Origin: SIG78 sp045533055
Lineage (GTDB): Bacteria; Verrucomicrobiota; Lentisphaeria; Victivallales; Victivallaceae
NCBI GenBank assembly: GCA_045533055.1
Contig: JAZSHD010000221.1
Coordinates: forward strand, 1-8,641
DNA: 8,641 nt
Direction: 5' to 3'
The position numbers were made by a program, and so were the translations under genes. The notes below the pieces were generated by a model, which was given only the letters and a program-made list of their open reading frames with translations, ran no database searches and was not told where the DNA came from. Shown here piece after piece: positions 1 to 7,027 of this stretch; position 1 is the first letter of the stretch, and each line of letters starts with the position of its first letter.

Positions 1-1
1 A

Positions 2-72
2 TGTCCGACCTGTCCGACCTGTCCGACCTGTCCGACCTGTCTGACCTGTCCGACCTGTCTGACCTGCCCGAC
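2..72. repeat. 9-bp tandem repeat, about 8 units (TGTCCGACC)
   Basis: Eight head-to-tail copies of a 9-bp unit TGTCCGACC run from base 2. Units five and seven carry a C-to-T change (TGTCTGACC) and the last is TGCCCGAC. The unit is a multiple of three, so the plus strand would read Ser-Asp-Leu repeats, but there is no convincing gene there. It lies about 20 bp beyond the stop codon of the minus-strand apbE gene. The window begins inside the array, so its true length is unknown. Such arrays vary by slippage. Confidence 0.93.
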
Positions 73-92
73 GGTTTTACTGCCGATGCGGT

Positions 93-1076
93 TTATTTAC
101 TGCCGGTAAAAACTTCTACACTTACACTGTTATCGGCGGCACTGCCGGAGTAGATATACACGGTTGTACCGGGATACATCCTGATTATTTTTTCTGCCAG
201 ACTTTTCCCCCGGATGAATACAGCTGTACTCATCCAATCCGCATCAAGAGCCAACGGCGTTATTACTGTTACAGCCAAGTGTTTTCCGGCTGGGTATCCG
301 GTTGCCGGATCCATTATGTGGGCGTAACGCCGGTTGTTGTAAACTACAAACCGCTCGTAGCCGCCGCTGGTGGAGCAAGAGCCATTCTGCACCAGGATTT
401 TCCGCTCGATTTTATCAGCCTGCAAAGGATCTCTTATACCGATAACGCTTGTTTTGCCCGGTGGATTGATTATCCGCAAATTGCCGCCTGAATCAATAAT
501 AACATTGGTATTTTTATCCAGCAAATTTGCCATATTATCCACCGTCCAGCCTTTGGCGATGCCACCCAGATCAAGAGCCATACCGGGAACGGTAAAGTAA
601 ACAGTCTGTGCTTTATCGTTAAAAACAACTTTCTCCAAACCGACTTTTTGCAGAACATTTTTTATCTCTTTATCACCGGGCATTGAGCTGGTATATTTGC
701 GGTAAAAGCCCCACAGATCCATCAAAGGTTTGGCGGATATATCGAAAGCCCCTTCGCTGACACGCCAAGCCTTGCGGCACGCCTGCAAAAGTTTATATAG
801 TTCAGAGGAACACCTGAAAGGAGCATTATTAGCATTGCAATTCAGGCGGCTCAACTCTGACTGCACATCGTATAAATTGGCTATCGACATACACTTCCGG
901 CACTCCTGCCGGTAAGCTTTAAAGAGTTTTTCCGCCTTGCCTTGCTCCAGAGCAACAGTCAATCTTGCCACGGTGCCCATGGTACGAAAGCTGTCGATAC
1001 TTTTAACTTCTGTACCGCCGGGCAAACTTGTTGCGGCAAGCACTATTACCAATAAAACAATAAACCTTGACTTCAC
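93..1076 (-). CDS. apbE: FAD:protein FMN transferase (ApbE family), exported
   Basis: ApbE enzymes use FAD and Mg2+ to attach FMN covalently to a Thr or Ser of exported flavoproteins such as NqrC or RnfG, on the outer face of the inner membrane. Family signatures are visible (327-residue numbering): a SELSRLN segment near 73-79, DLGGIAKGW at 169-177, the GGN loop near 197, CSTSGGYERF at 234-243, HIMDPATGYP at 253-262, and the metal-site motif DADWMSTA at 278-285. Length is normal. The N-terminus has Lys/Arg followed by a hydrophobic stretch (residues 5-17), so it is a signal peptide, but no lipobox Cys follows, whereas many family members are lipoproteins. I chose the GTG at 1074-1076 because AAAGGTGG (1082-1089) sits 5 nt upstream; a GTG three codons earlier (1083-1085) overlaps that Shine-Dalgarno. 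The middle is rich in cysteine (about six). No Rnf/Nqr genes are in the window, so the flavoprotein partner is unknown. Family assignment is firm. Confidence 0.93.
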   Translation of the reverse strand: MKSRFIVLLVIVLAATSLPGGTEVKSIDSFRTMGTVARLTVALEQGKAEKLFKAYRQECRKCMSIANLYDVQSELSRLNCNANNAPFRCSSELYKLLQACRKAWRVSEGAFDISAKPLMDLWGFYRKYTSSMPGDKEIKNVLQKVGLEKVVFNDKAQTVYFTVPGMALDLGGIAKGWTVDNMANLLDKNTNVIIDSGGNLRIINPPGKTSVIGIRDPLQADKIERKILVQNGSCSTSGGYERFVVYNNRRYAHIMDPATGYPAGKHLAVTVITPLALDADWMSTAVFIRGKSLAEKIIRMYPGTTVYIYSGSAADNSVSVEVFTGSK

Positions 1077-1104
1077 AAATACCACCTTTGTTTGATTTTG
1101 TTTG

Positions 1105-1132
1105 AATATAACATCAAACCGCGAAAATACAA
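1105..1132 (-). promoter_or_regulatory. Candidate sigma70 promoter for apbE
   Basis: On the minus strand a TTGTAT -35 (1127-1132) and a TATATT -10 (1105-1110) are separated by 16 bp, about 29 nt upstream of the chosen GTG start. The -10 is good and the -35 is weak. A 9-bp direct repeat TTTGTTTGA (plus-strand starts 1087 and 1097) lies between the -10 and the start codon. Prediction by eye only. Confidence 0.4.
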
Positions 1133-1159
1133 GTTAGAAAAGACTAATTTGAAAAAAAT

Positions 1160-1188
1160 TTGCATTTGTATATAGTGTGTGTTATAGT
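1160..1188 (+). promoter_or_regulatory. Candidate extended -10 promoter for the DUF2339-DUF3999 operon
   Basis: TTGCAT (1160-1165), a 17-bp spacer and TATAGT (1183-1188) form a sigma70-like promoter. The TG at 1180-1181 one base before the -10 makes it an extended -10 element, which compensates for the weak -35. The expected start near 1195 gives a leader of about 40 nt before the ATG at 1234. This is the most promoter-like sequence in the divergent intergenic region 1077-1233. Confidence 0.5.
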
Positions 1189-1208
1189 ATCAAAAATCTA
1201 TAAAAAGC

Positions 1209-1228
1209 AACCATTTTTGCGAAAGGTT
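1209..1228 (+). promoter_or_regulatory. Leader hairpin covering the Shine-Dalgarno of the DUF2339 gene
   Basis: AACC (1209-1212) pairs with GGTT (1225-1228) and TTT (1214-1216) with AAA (1222-1224), with a bulged A and a TTGCG loop. The right arm contains AAAGG (1222-1226), the only Shine-Dalgarno for the ATG at 1234 (7-nt spacing). The stem is seven pairs and only moderately stable, so it may dampen translation or be incidental. Confidence 0.3.
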
Positions 1229-1233
1229 TTACT

Positions 1234-3705
1234 ATGGATGAACTGCTGGGTATTCTGCTTTTTGCCGGATTTATTTTTCTGATCATATTCCCCATAATCT
1301 GTATGAACAAACTGCGGTCGATAAATAATAAACTCTCCGATATAGAACACCGCATAAACCTGCTGTATATAAAATCAACTCCACCTCCGGAGCAAACTTT
1401 TGCTGAAAGTGCTGCAGCTCCGGAGCCAAAGTCCTCCCCTACCCCGGTGGTTGAAAGCAAACCGGCCGCCCCCATTGTTCCGGAAGCTCCCGAGATGGAA
1501 AAGGTTATTGCCCCCATTGTTCCGGAAGAACCCAAGATGGAAAAAGTTTTGCCGCAGCCGCCGGTCAAACCCCAAACTTATACAGCTCCGGCAAAAACTT
1601 ATTCAGCAGCGTGGGAAGAAAAAAGCGATAAAGTCAATCAGAAACTTTCGGAATTTGAAGAGCGTTCTGCCGCCGTTTTCCGCAAGGTTTGGAGCTGGCT
1701 CTGCGTGGGCGAAGAGTTCCGCAGCAAAGATGTTGCCAAAGAGTACGCCATTGCCACAACATGGCTGATCCGGCTGGGGGTGATAATACTGCTTTGCGGT
1801 ATAGGTTTTTTCCTCAAATACTCCATTGACCGCAACTGGACTCCGCCGGTGGTGCGGGTGATTATGATGCTCCTTGCGGGGCTTGCCATGGCAAGTTTCG
1901 GCTCGTGGAAAAGTCAGGGCAAATACCGCCCCCTTGCCATTGCACTGGCAGGTGCGGGTTTTGTTACGCTCTATTTAAGCATTATGGCGGCGTATAAACT
2001 TTATGGACTTATCCCGCCAGTGTACGCTTTCGGTTTTATGATCGCTGTAACTGTGGGAGCCATGGCAAGTGCCTTGGGCACCAATGCGTTGCTGACAGCT
2101 CTGCTGGGTTGTACGGGCGGATACCTTACTCCTGTATTTATCAGCACGGGTTCCAACAATATAACGGCACTGTTTATATATATGACTATTCTGGGAGCCG
2201 GAACATTGCTGGTTGCCCGTTACCGCAACTGGGTATTGCTCAATGGAGCAAGTTTTATCTTTTACGCCATTATTGGCGGCATGGCAACGGGTAAATATAT
2301 TACGCCCGAAAACGCTTTGCCGGTGATCGGACTTCTGGCGTTAAACTTTGCTGTTTTCGGCATACAAAACTACACCGCCTCCACCAAACGGGATATGACT
2401 TTTGCGGAAGTTGTGCTCTTTTGCGGCAATATAATATTTTATCTGGCGGCGGCACTGCCCATAGCCAACAAGTTTTTCAAAGCGTGGCAAATGCCCGCTT
2501 TGCTGACGATATTTATGGCACTGTTGGCAAGCGGCAAGATATTTTATATGGTCAGAAAAAGACAATACAGTTCGGCAAAAATTCTGGCAATTTTTTTGCA
2601 AATCGAGCTTTGTTTTGCTCTGGCATTGACCGTGCCGCTTCTGCTGGGCAGTCAATGGGTGATCGCCGCATGGAGTGTTCTGGCATTTCTGCTGGTGGAT
2701 GCCGCGTGCAAGATCCGCAGCAAAACGCTGTTGGTCTTTGCTGTGATAGTTTACATAGCTTCGGCATGGTTTGAAACCTATTCGCCACAGACTTTCAACG
2801 ATGATTATAAATCCTTTATTCCCCAGCTGGTGAATATGCTGCTGACTGCGGGTGTATACATTGCCAGTATGACAGCGTCGGCAATCAAACTCATTAAAAA
2901 CAGCGATAAATTCGCTCTTGCCGAAACGCAGACCACCAATGTAGTAAGCGGTTTGGGGCAAATCTTTATTGCCATATCTGGATTGCTCTTTTTCTATTGC
3001 ACAAGCTACGAACTGCATACAGCAATGCACTACTATTTTATAACTTTCAAATCCGGTATTCTGGTAGCTTACTGGAGCATACTTGTTGCAGTAAGTGCGT
3101 ATCTCGTACATAAATACAAACTTTTGCAGCTGCAATTTATTCCGCTGGTACTTTTGGGTCTGGCGGGAGTTTGGATGGTGATAAGTCACCGGGAATTCGG
3201 CGGAACTTTCTGGAAAGGTTTTGCCTACACCCTTGCTACTGCCGGTATTTACATAGCGTCAACTGTTCTGGCGGCAAGAGAGTTTGCCAAGATTGCATTA
3301 TCAGAAACTCTTGCAGAAAAAGTCAGAAAAAATGCCAAAGTTATTTCCATAGTGTTATACTCCATTTCGGGAGTGTTGTTCTTTATTTACAGCAGTAAAG
3401 AGTTGTTCGACGGTTTGACTCTCTATGTGGCAAATTTCCGAAACGGCGGGCTTTCGGTCTATTGGAGTGCGTTGGCGTTTGCCTTGCTGGTGTGGGGCTT
3501 GCGTAAACAGCGTAAAGTTTTGCGGTTGTGCGGTATCGGATTATTTTTGACTGTGGCACTGAAAATCTTCTTCATCGACCTTGCCCAACTTGAACAGATT
3601 TGGCGGATCGTGGCGTTTGCCGCTATCGGGGTGGTGATGCTCGTGGGGGCGGTGGTGTATATCCGCTGCAAAGATATGTTTATTGAAGAAAAGGAACAAA
3701 AATAA
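1234..3705 (+). CDS. DUF2339 family polytopic membrane protein
   Basis: A very hydrophobic 823-residue inner-membrane protein of the uncharacterised DUF2339 family. Residues 5-24 form an N-terminal membrane segment. A short region that looks coiled-coil (about 25-45) follows, then a Pro/Ala/Glu-rich linker (about 48-125) holding a 14-residue tandem repeat, then a cytoplasmic-looking amphipathic stretch. From about residue 178 there are roughly twenty further hydrophobic segments to the C-terminus. Family-like features are the Trp-Leu-Ile-Arg-Leu-Gly entry into the first core helix, the GIGFFLKYSID segment, the YRPLAIALAGAGFVTLYLS block, the GGYLTPVFIS segment and the C-terminal LKIFFIDLAQL block. 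The ATG follows AAAGG (1222-1226) by 7 nt. Its stop overlaps the next start (TAATG), which indicates an operon with the DUF3999 gene; these two families commonly travel together. No enzymatic motif is visible and no function can be assigned beyond a probable envelope role. Confidence 0.92.
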   Translation: MDELLGILLFAGFIFLIIFPIICMNKLRSINNKLSDIEHRINLLYIKSTPPPEQTFAESAAAPEPKSSPTPVVESKPAAPIVPEAPEMEKVIAPIVPEEPKMEKVLPQPPVKPQTYTAPAKTYSAAWEEKSDKVNQKLSEFEERSAAVFRKVWSWLCVGEEFRSKDVAKEYAIATTWLIRLGVIILLCGIGFFLKYSIDRNWTPPVVRVIMMLLAGLAMASFGSWKSQGKYRPLAIALAGAGFVTLYLSIMAAYKLYGLIPPVYAFGFMIAVTVGAMASALGTNALLTALLGCTGGYLTPVFISTGSNNITALFIYMTILGAGTLLVARYRNWVLLNGASFIFYAIIGGMATGKYITPENALPVIGLLALNFAVFGIQNYTASTKRDMTFAEVVLFCGNIIFYLAAALPIANKFFKAWQMPALLTIFMALLASGKIFYMVRKRQYSSAKILAIFLQIELCFALALTVPLLLGSQWVIAAWSVLAFLLVDAACKIRSKTLLVFAVIVYIASAWFETYSPQTFNDDYKSFIPQLVNMLLTAGVYIASMTASAIKLIKNSDKFALAETQTTNVVSGLGQIFIAISGLLFFYCTSYELHTAMHYYFITFKSGILVAYWSILVAVSAYLVHKYKLLQLQFIPLVLLGLAGVWMVISHREFGGTFWKGFAYTLATAGIYIASTVLAAREFAKIALSETLAEKVRKNAKVISIVLYSISGVLFFIYSSKELFDGLTLYVANFRNGGLSVYWSALAFALLVWGLRKQRKVLRLCGIGLFLTVALKIFFIDLAQLEQIWRIVAFAAIGVVMLVGAVVYIRCKDMFIEEKEQK
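1468..1551 (+). repeat. 42-bp in-frame tandem duplication in the DUF2339 linker
   Basis: Two adjacent 42-bp units (1468-1509 and 1510-1551) encode 14-residue near-copies that begin APIVPE and contain MEKV. They differ at a few bases (Ala-to-Glu, Glu-to-Lys, Ile-to-Leu changes). The duplication keeps frame and lengthens the Pro-rich linker between the N-terminal anchor and the membrane core. Confidence 0.9.
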
Positions 3706-5072
3706 TGTTTGCCAAATACCTTTTATTGTTTATCTTCACAGCAAGTGCAGCTCTTCCGGCTGCGGAAGTTGCCGCCGAACGCTACACCAAAGTCCGGAAC
3801 GGCTCGCTGCCGAGAATATTTACCACCACCAAAAGTCAATGTTTCAGCCAGCTGTTGCCCCTGAACGGCAATCTGCCGGTGATCGTGCTGGATGAGGATA
3901 TTTATAAACAGCTCAACAGCACCTATACCAATATAGCTGTTGCCGACGAACAAAATCAGCTCTTGCCCTTTGTGATACAAAAACTTTACAAGTACAACAC
4001 CGTTACCAACTACGCCCCCTTATCCGGCAAGATAACCAATTTTGCCATCGACCAGCAAAAGAACGAAGCAGTTATTGAGTATGAATTGAGCGGGAATACA
4101 GCCGCAGCCATCGGCAAATTGTCGTTGGAACCTTACGGCAGAAAAAAGTTCAATAAAACTATTACGCTGGAGTTTGACGATCAAAGCAAGGTGGAAAATC
4201 TCAAATTTTTCAACCACCGGAGCGTAGTGGATTTTTCCCGCCACACCTTTGAGTTTGCTCCGAAAAAGACGAAAAATATCCGCATAAAGATCGCTCCCTT
4301 TGCCGAAAAACACTCCCACGCCAGCCAACTTGTCCGCAGCGGCGATAAGGAGAATTTTACCGAAAAAAGAATTCTGACTGAAGAGCTGAATTTGCATAAA
4401 ATCACCTTTTATCAAGCCCGAACCAAACTCTATCCGGCGTGGGAAATGGAAAAATCAAAACGCTTTCCGGTGCGGGAAATCCCCGGCAAAGCCAATCAAA
4501 GCGTGTGGGAGTTTACGCTTGACCAATACCCTGTAAAAGATTTGCAAATAGTCAGCACCACGCCCAATTATCACCGGAAGTATGAGCTTGAATTCAAGAT
4601 CAATATCAAAGAAACCAACCAGGAAGCCACGCTCTGCCGCTTCAGCGGAGTGCTGAAGCCGGGTAACAAGTTGGAATTTAATGATATAAGAGCTGTCAGA
4701 GCCATCCTGACCATCGAAAATCAATCTGATACTCCATTGACAGATGTTGACTTCAAGTGGATGACGCCGCAAGAAGGCATTATCCTTGACCCGGCAAGCG
4801 ATGTAAAAGAGTTCAAACTCTATTACGGCGGCGAAGTAGGCAAGCTGCCGGAATTTGACTTTAAGCACTATGTGGATAAATACAACGGCAAAGAGTACAC
4901 CTTCCTTGAGCTGGGTTCGGAAGAAGTCAATAAAGCTTTCAAAGAAGCCGATTACACCGCAACCGATTTCCTGAAAAAGCTCCTGCCATACATAATTGGT
5001 CTGGCGGCACTTTTCATAGCCTGGGTAAGTTTCAAGATGCTGAAAAATGTAAAAATTGCCAACGAAGAATAA
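3705..5072 (+). CDS. DUF3999 family exported, C-terminally anchored protein
   Basis: A 455-residue protein of the DUF3999 family, unknown in function. The N-terminus (Lys4, then a hydrophobic run to about residue 16, then Ala-rich) is a signal peptide. The long middle is predicted periplasmic, rich in short beta-type segments and charged residues. A single hydrophobic helix near residues 427-446 is followed by Lys-rich residues, so the protein is a periplasmic domain anchored in the inner membrane with a short cytoplasmic tail. The ATG overlaps the DUF2339 stop by one base, and AAGGAA (3691-3696) lies 8 nt upstream, so it is probably translated by coupling. It is likely to work with the DUF2339 protein, by family co-occurrence and operon structure. 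Its 3' end coincides with the start of foreign DNA, and no terminator of its own is visible. A minus-strand reading frame overlaps its last 120 bp. Confidence 0.88.
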   Translation: MFAKYLLLFIFTASAALPAAEVAAERYTKVRNGSLPRIFTTTKSQCFSQLLPLNGNLPVIVLDEDIYKQLNSTYTNIAVADEQNQLLPFVIQKLYKYNTVTNYAPLSGKITNFAIDQQKNEAVIEYELSGNTAAAIGKLSLEPYGRKKFNKTITLEFDDQSKVENLKFFNHRSVVDFSRHTFEFAPKKTKNIRIKIAPFAEKHSHASQLVRSGDKENFTEKRILTEELNLHKITFYQARTKLYPAWEMEKSKRFPVREIPGKANQSVWEFTLDQYPVKDLQIVSTTPNYHRKYELEFKINIKETNQEATLCRFSGVLKPGNKLEFNDIRAVRAILTIENQSDTPLTDVDFKWMTPQEGIILDPASDVKEFKLYYGGEVGKLPEFDFKHYVDKYNGKEYTFLELGSEEVNKAFKEADYTATDFLKKLLPYIIGLAALFIAWVSFKMLKNVKIANEE

Positions 5073-7027
5073 CCGGAAAACTCTTCGCCCCGGAACTTGC
5101 CGGAAGGCTTGATTTTAAAGTCATGAGAACCGGCAAACTCCACAGCTTCCCGATAAAAAGGAAAGTTGTCATAAAGATACTGATCCCGCTTGCGGTTATA
5201 CTCCAAACGGGCTTTTTCCCGCCGTTGGGCAGTACGCTTGTTGCGGTCGCTATTATTCTCCCGCATGGCAAAAACGGCAAAAGCGTGAGCATCTTTTTCA
5301 GAAACGGCAATACCCTTTTTGGCAAGATAATCTTTATAAATACGATCCTCATGGTCAAGAGCAAACCCCACAAAAGGTTTAAGGATCAAAGTAATATCCC
5401 GTCGGTCAGCCTCCGAAAACTCCGCCAAAAGAAACCGGTAATGCTCATCAATGCGGATATCTTCATCGGAGAAAGCCACATAGTTGCGAACCCCGGAAGA
5501 ATCACCAATATAAGTAATACCATCAATACCGGCACGATAAAGAAACTCACTGGCAGCCTTGGGCGAGCCAAAGATATAAATCATTTGCTCATAAAGCTGC
5601 CCGCCGCTGATCCCGGCAGCCTTATTAAATCCGAGATTGGTCAAAAACTTTTTGCGTTCATACTCAAACCCGCCTTTTTTGTCCGTATCAGTCCGTTCAA
5701 TTCCGTTCAAGTCCGTATTATCTTCAGCAATCTTCAATGCTTCAGCAATCAGATCAAGCTGTTCAGCCGGAACGCTCTTATTCCAATCCAAAAGATTTTC
5801 CGATTTCCCGGGCCAGAAAGTCTGCTTGTAGAGATTTCTTTCAGGCACTATTCTAATTTTATCCCGGTTTTCTTTAAGCCATTTTACGTATCGCTGTAAA
5901 AATTCAAAAAGACTCTTAACCGCCGGGGTAAGATGTTTAATTTCGCCATAATGCTCCATATGAGATTCGTTATATTCAATCGCCCAATCTATATAATCTT
6001 TAGATGTCGCCCCTGTGAAGTTAAAAACAATGTCTTCATCAATTTGGAGCCTTTCCAGATCATCAATTAACACACTCTCAAACTGACCAAACTCATCTCT
6101 TTCTTTCTTAACTCCATCGATGCTAAGTACAAAGGGTTTTCGTCCAATATCCTGTTCCGCATACCATTCAGCGACTTTCCGGCTTTCAGAGCCATAAAGC
6201 CCCCAGCCATAAACCTGTGCCCCTTCGCCGGTGCCGATAAACTGCAAAGAAGGCTTGTCATAATCGGCAGCCGACCCGGTATAAACCGGACTGACCGAAA
6301 ACCGGAAATTATCTTTTTTCAGATTTTTTTCGCCATCCGGCTTGACATTATCAAAAACATCACCTATTGTATATATGCCTCTACGGTATATATTTGCGTC
6401 GGAGCCGTTTTTAGCAGAAGCCGACAGAATCTCTTCTGCGGAGGTATTTGAAAAGGCGGAAATTACCCAATTTCTGCCTTTTTGCTTTACCCGCAAAATG
6501 ATCTTTCCATCATCTGAAATAATAATTTTTTTCTTTTTTCCGCCAGACCTTATTGAGCCATTGCTTATAACATCAACGATTTTATTCCAGTTGATATCCG
6601 GATGGCGTTTCATAATATGCGCCAAACCATACCCGCCGTCATCGTCAATGCCTTCGCCAGTCCTGCCGTAAACAATGTCAATATCGCCGAGATCCGACCG
6701 ATTAAATGCCGCTGGCACAAAGCCATCTTGTTTTTTAAGCAAAAATTCAATAGCCTGCAAGCCTTTACCGCTCATAGAAGTATAAGCAGTACCCCATTCA
6801 TCTGGAGCGGGGAAATAACCTCCATCCTCATCCAAAGCAAACCGAAGCCCCGCCGCCCCGGTTGCAGTATTCCCAGTACTCCCAGTATTCCCATCCGCCC
6901 CAACAGCTAAATTTTCTTTAGCAGTTGCGCCATCGACAACGGTATCTTCTCCCATACCATCCCATACATTCCCATACTCTCCCATATTTCCCCGGGCGCC
7001 CTCCCGCCTGATCCGGCGGGCAGCCAT
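4952..7027 (-). CDS. Truncated phage/ICE polyvalent protein: PBECR-like nuclease plus ART-like domain
   Basis: Read from the ATG at 7025-7027, this is 691 residues. Residues 1-60 are low-complexity Gly/Asn/Met sequence made by tandem repeats. Residues about 115-195 resemble the PBECR group (phage Barnase-EndoU-ColicinE5/D-RelE-like nucleases): IVYGRTGEG, GYGLAHIMKRHPDI with possible catalytic His, VISNGSI, then an ILRV strand and a WVISAF strand. Residues about 248-526 resemble the ART domain of polyvalent proteins: VYTGSAADYDKPS, GTGEGAQVYGWGLYGS, the LLDWNKSVP segment, GGQLYEQMIYIFGSPKAASE and GIDGITYIGDSSGVRNYVAF. The His of the usual ART HG[ST] motif is Thr here. Residues 540-652 are helical and charged, ending KFRGEEFSG. 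From Tyr653 on, the protein is merely the antisense of the DUF3999 gene, so the native C-terminus is lost. GAGGG (7038-7042) lies 10 nt before the ATG. The frame stays open to 7204, but that 59-residue extension looks noncoding. In phages and conjugative elements such proteins are injected effectors. This copy is stranded and may be inactive. Confidence 0.7.
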   Translation of the reverse strand: MAARRIRREGARGNMGEYGNVWDGMGEDTVVDGATAKENLAVGADGNTGSTGNTATGAAGLRFALDEDGGYFPAPDEWGTAYTSMSGKGLQAIEFLLKKQDGFVPAAFNRSDLGDIDIVYGRTGEGIDDDGGYGLAHIMKRHPDINWNKIVDVISNGSIRSGGKKKKIIISDDGKIILRVKQKGRNWVISAFSNTSAEEILSASAKNGSDANIYRRGIYTIGDVFDNVKPDGEKNLKKDNFRFSVSPVYTGSAADYDKPSLQFIGTGEGAQVYGWGLYGSESRKVAEWYAEQDIGRKPFVLSIDGVKKERDEFGQFESVLIDDLERLQIDEDIVFNFTGATSKDYIDWAIEYNESHMEHYGEIKHLTPAVKSLFEFLQRYVKWLKENRDKIRIVPERNLYKQTFWPGKSENLLDWNKSVPAEQLDLIAEALKIAEDNTDLNGIERTDTDKKGGFEYERKKFLTNLGFNKAAGISGGQLYEQMIYIFGSPKAASEFLYRAGIDGITYIGDSSGVRNYVAFSDEDIRIDEHYRFLLAEFSEADRRDITLILKPFVGFALDHEDRIYKDYLAKKGIAVSEKDAHAFAVFAMRENNSDRNKRTAQRREKARLEYNRKRDQYLYDNFPFYREAVEFAGSHDFKIKPSGKFRGEEFSGYSSLAIFTFFSILKLTQAMKSAARPIMYGRSFFRKSVAV
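6865..6894. repeat. 9-bp tandem repeat, three units (CAGTAYTCC)
   Basis: Three consecutive 9-bp units start at 6865, 6874 and 6883 (CAGTATTCC, CAGTACTCC, CAGTATTCC). On the minus strand they encode Gly-Asn-Thr / Gly-Ser-Thr / Gly-Asn-Thr inside the low-complexity N-terminal region of the polyvalent protein. It is the same period as the array at 2-72 but a different unit. Confidence 0.85.
6951..6993. repeat. 10-bp tandem repeat, four units (CCCATA-based)
   Basis: CCCATA recurs at exact 10-bp spacing at 6951, 6961, 6971 and 6981, with a fifth CCC at 6991. Ten is not a multiple of three, so the minus-strand reading changes from unit to unit (Gly, Met, Glu, Tyr, Asn, Trp mixtures). This suggests the DNA repeat, not the protein, is the conserved entity and that this part of the reading frame is secondary. 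Confidence 0.85.
6991..7020. repeat. GC-rich palindrome cluster
   Basis: Directly after the 10-bp repeats come CCCGGG (6991-6996), GGGCGCCC (6994-7001) and a hairpin with stem CCCGCC (7003-7008) and GGCGGG (7015-7020) around the loop TGATCC. It is much richer in GC than its flanks and lies within the first codons after the chosen ATG of the polyvalent gene. It may be a small extragenic-palindrome-like unit at a junction. Confidence 0.6.

Noticed and set aside
2..72. CRISPR array
   Set aside because: The 9-bp units are contiguous with no spacers, and no cas gene is present.
2..153. Plus-strand frame encoding Ser-Asp-Leu repeats from the window edge
   Set aside because: It is a by-product of the 9-bp array and runs antisense into the end of apbE; no RBS or protein-like sequence follows.
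2341..3189. Long minus-strand open frame inside the DUF2339 gene
   Set aside because: It is antisense to a clear membrane-protein gene, rich in Gln, His, Cys and Arg typical of shadow frames, with no domain recognised.
5073..5110. Terminator after the DUF3999 gene
   Set aside because: Only four-base CCGG complementarities are present and there is no T-tract.
5123..5899. Plus-strand open frame of 258 codons opposite the polyvalent gene
   Set aside because: The minus strand shows several conserved domain motifs here; the plus translation is Ile/Lys/Phe-rich with no recognisable feature.
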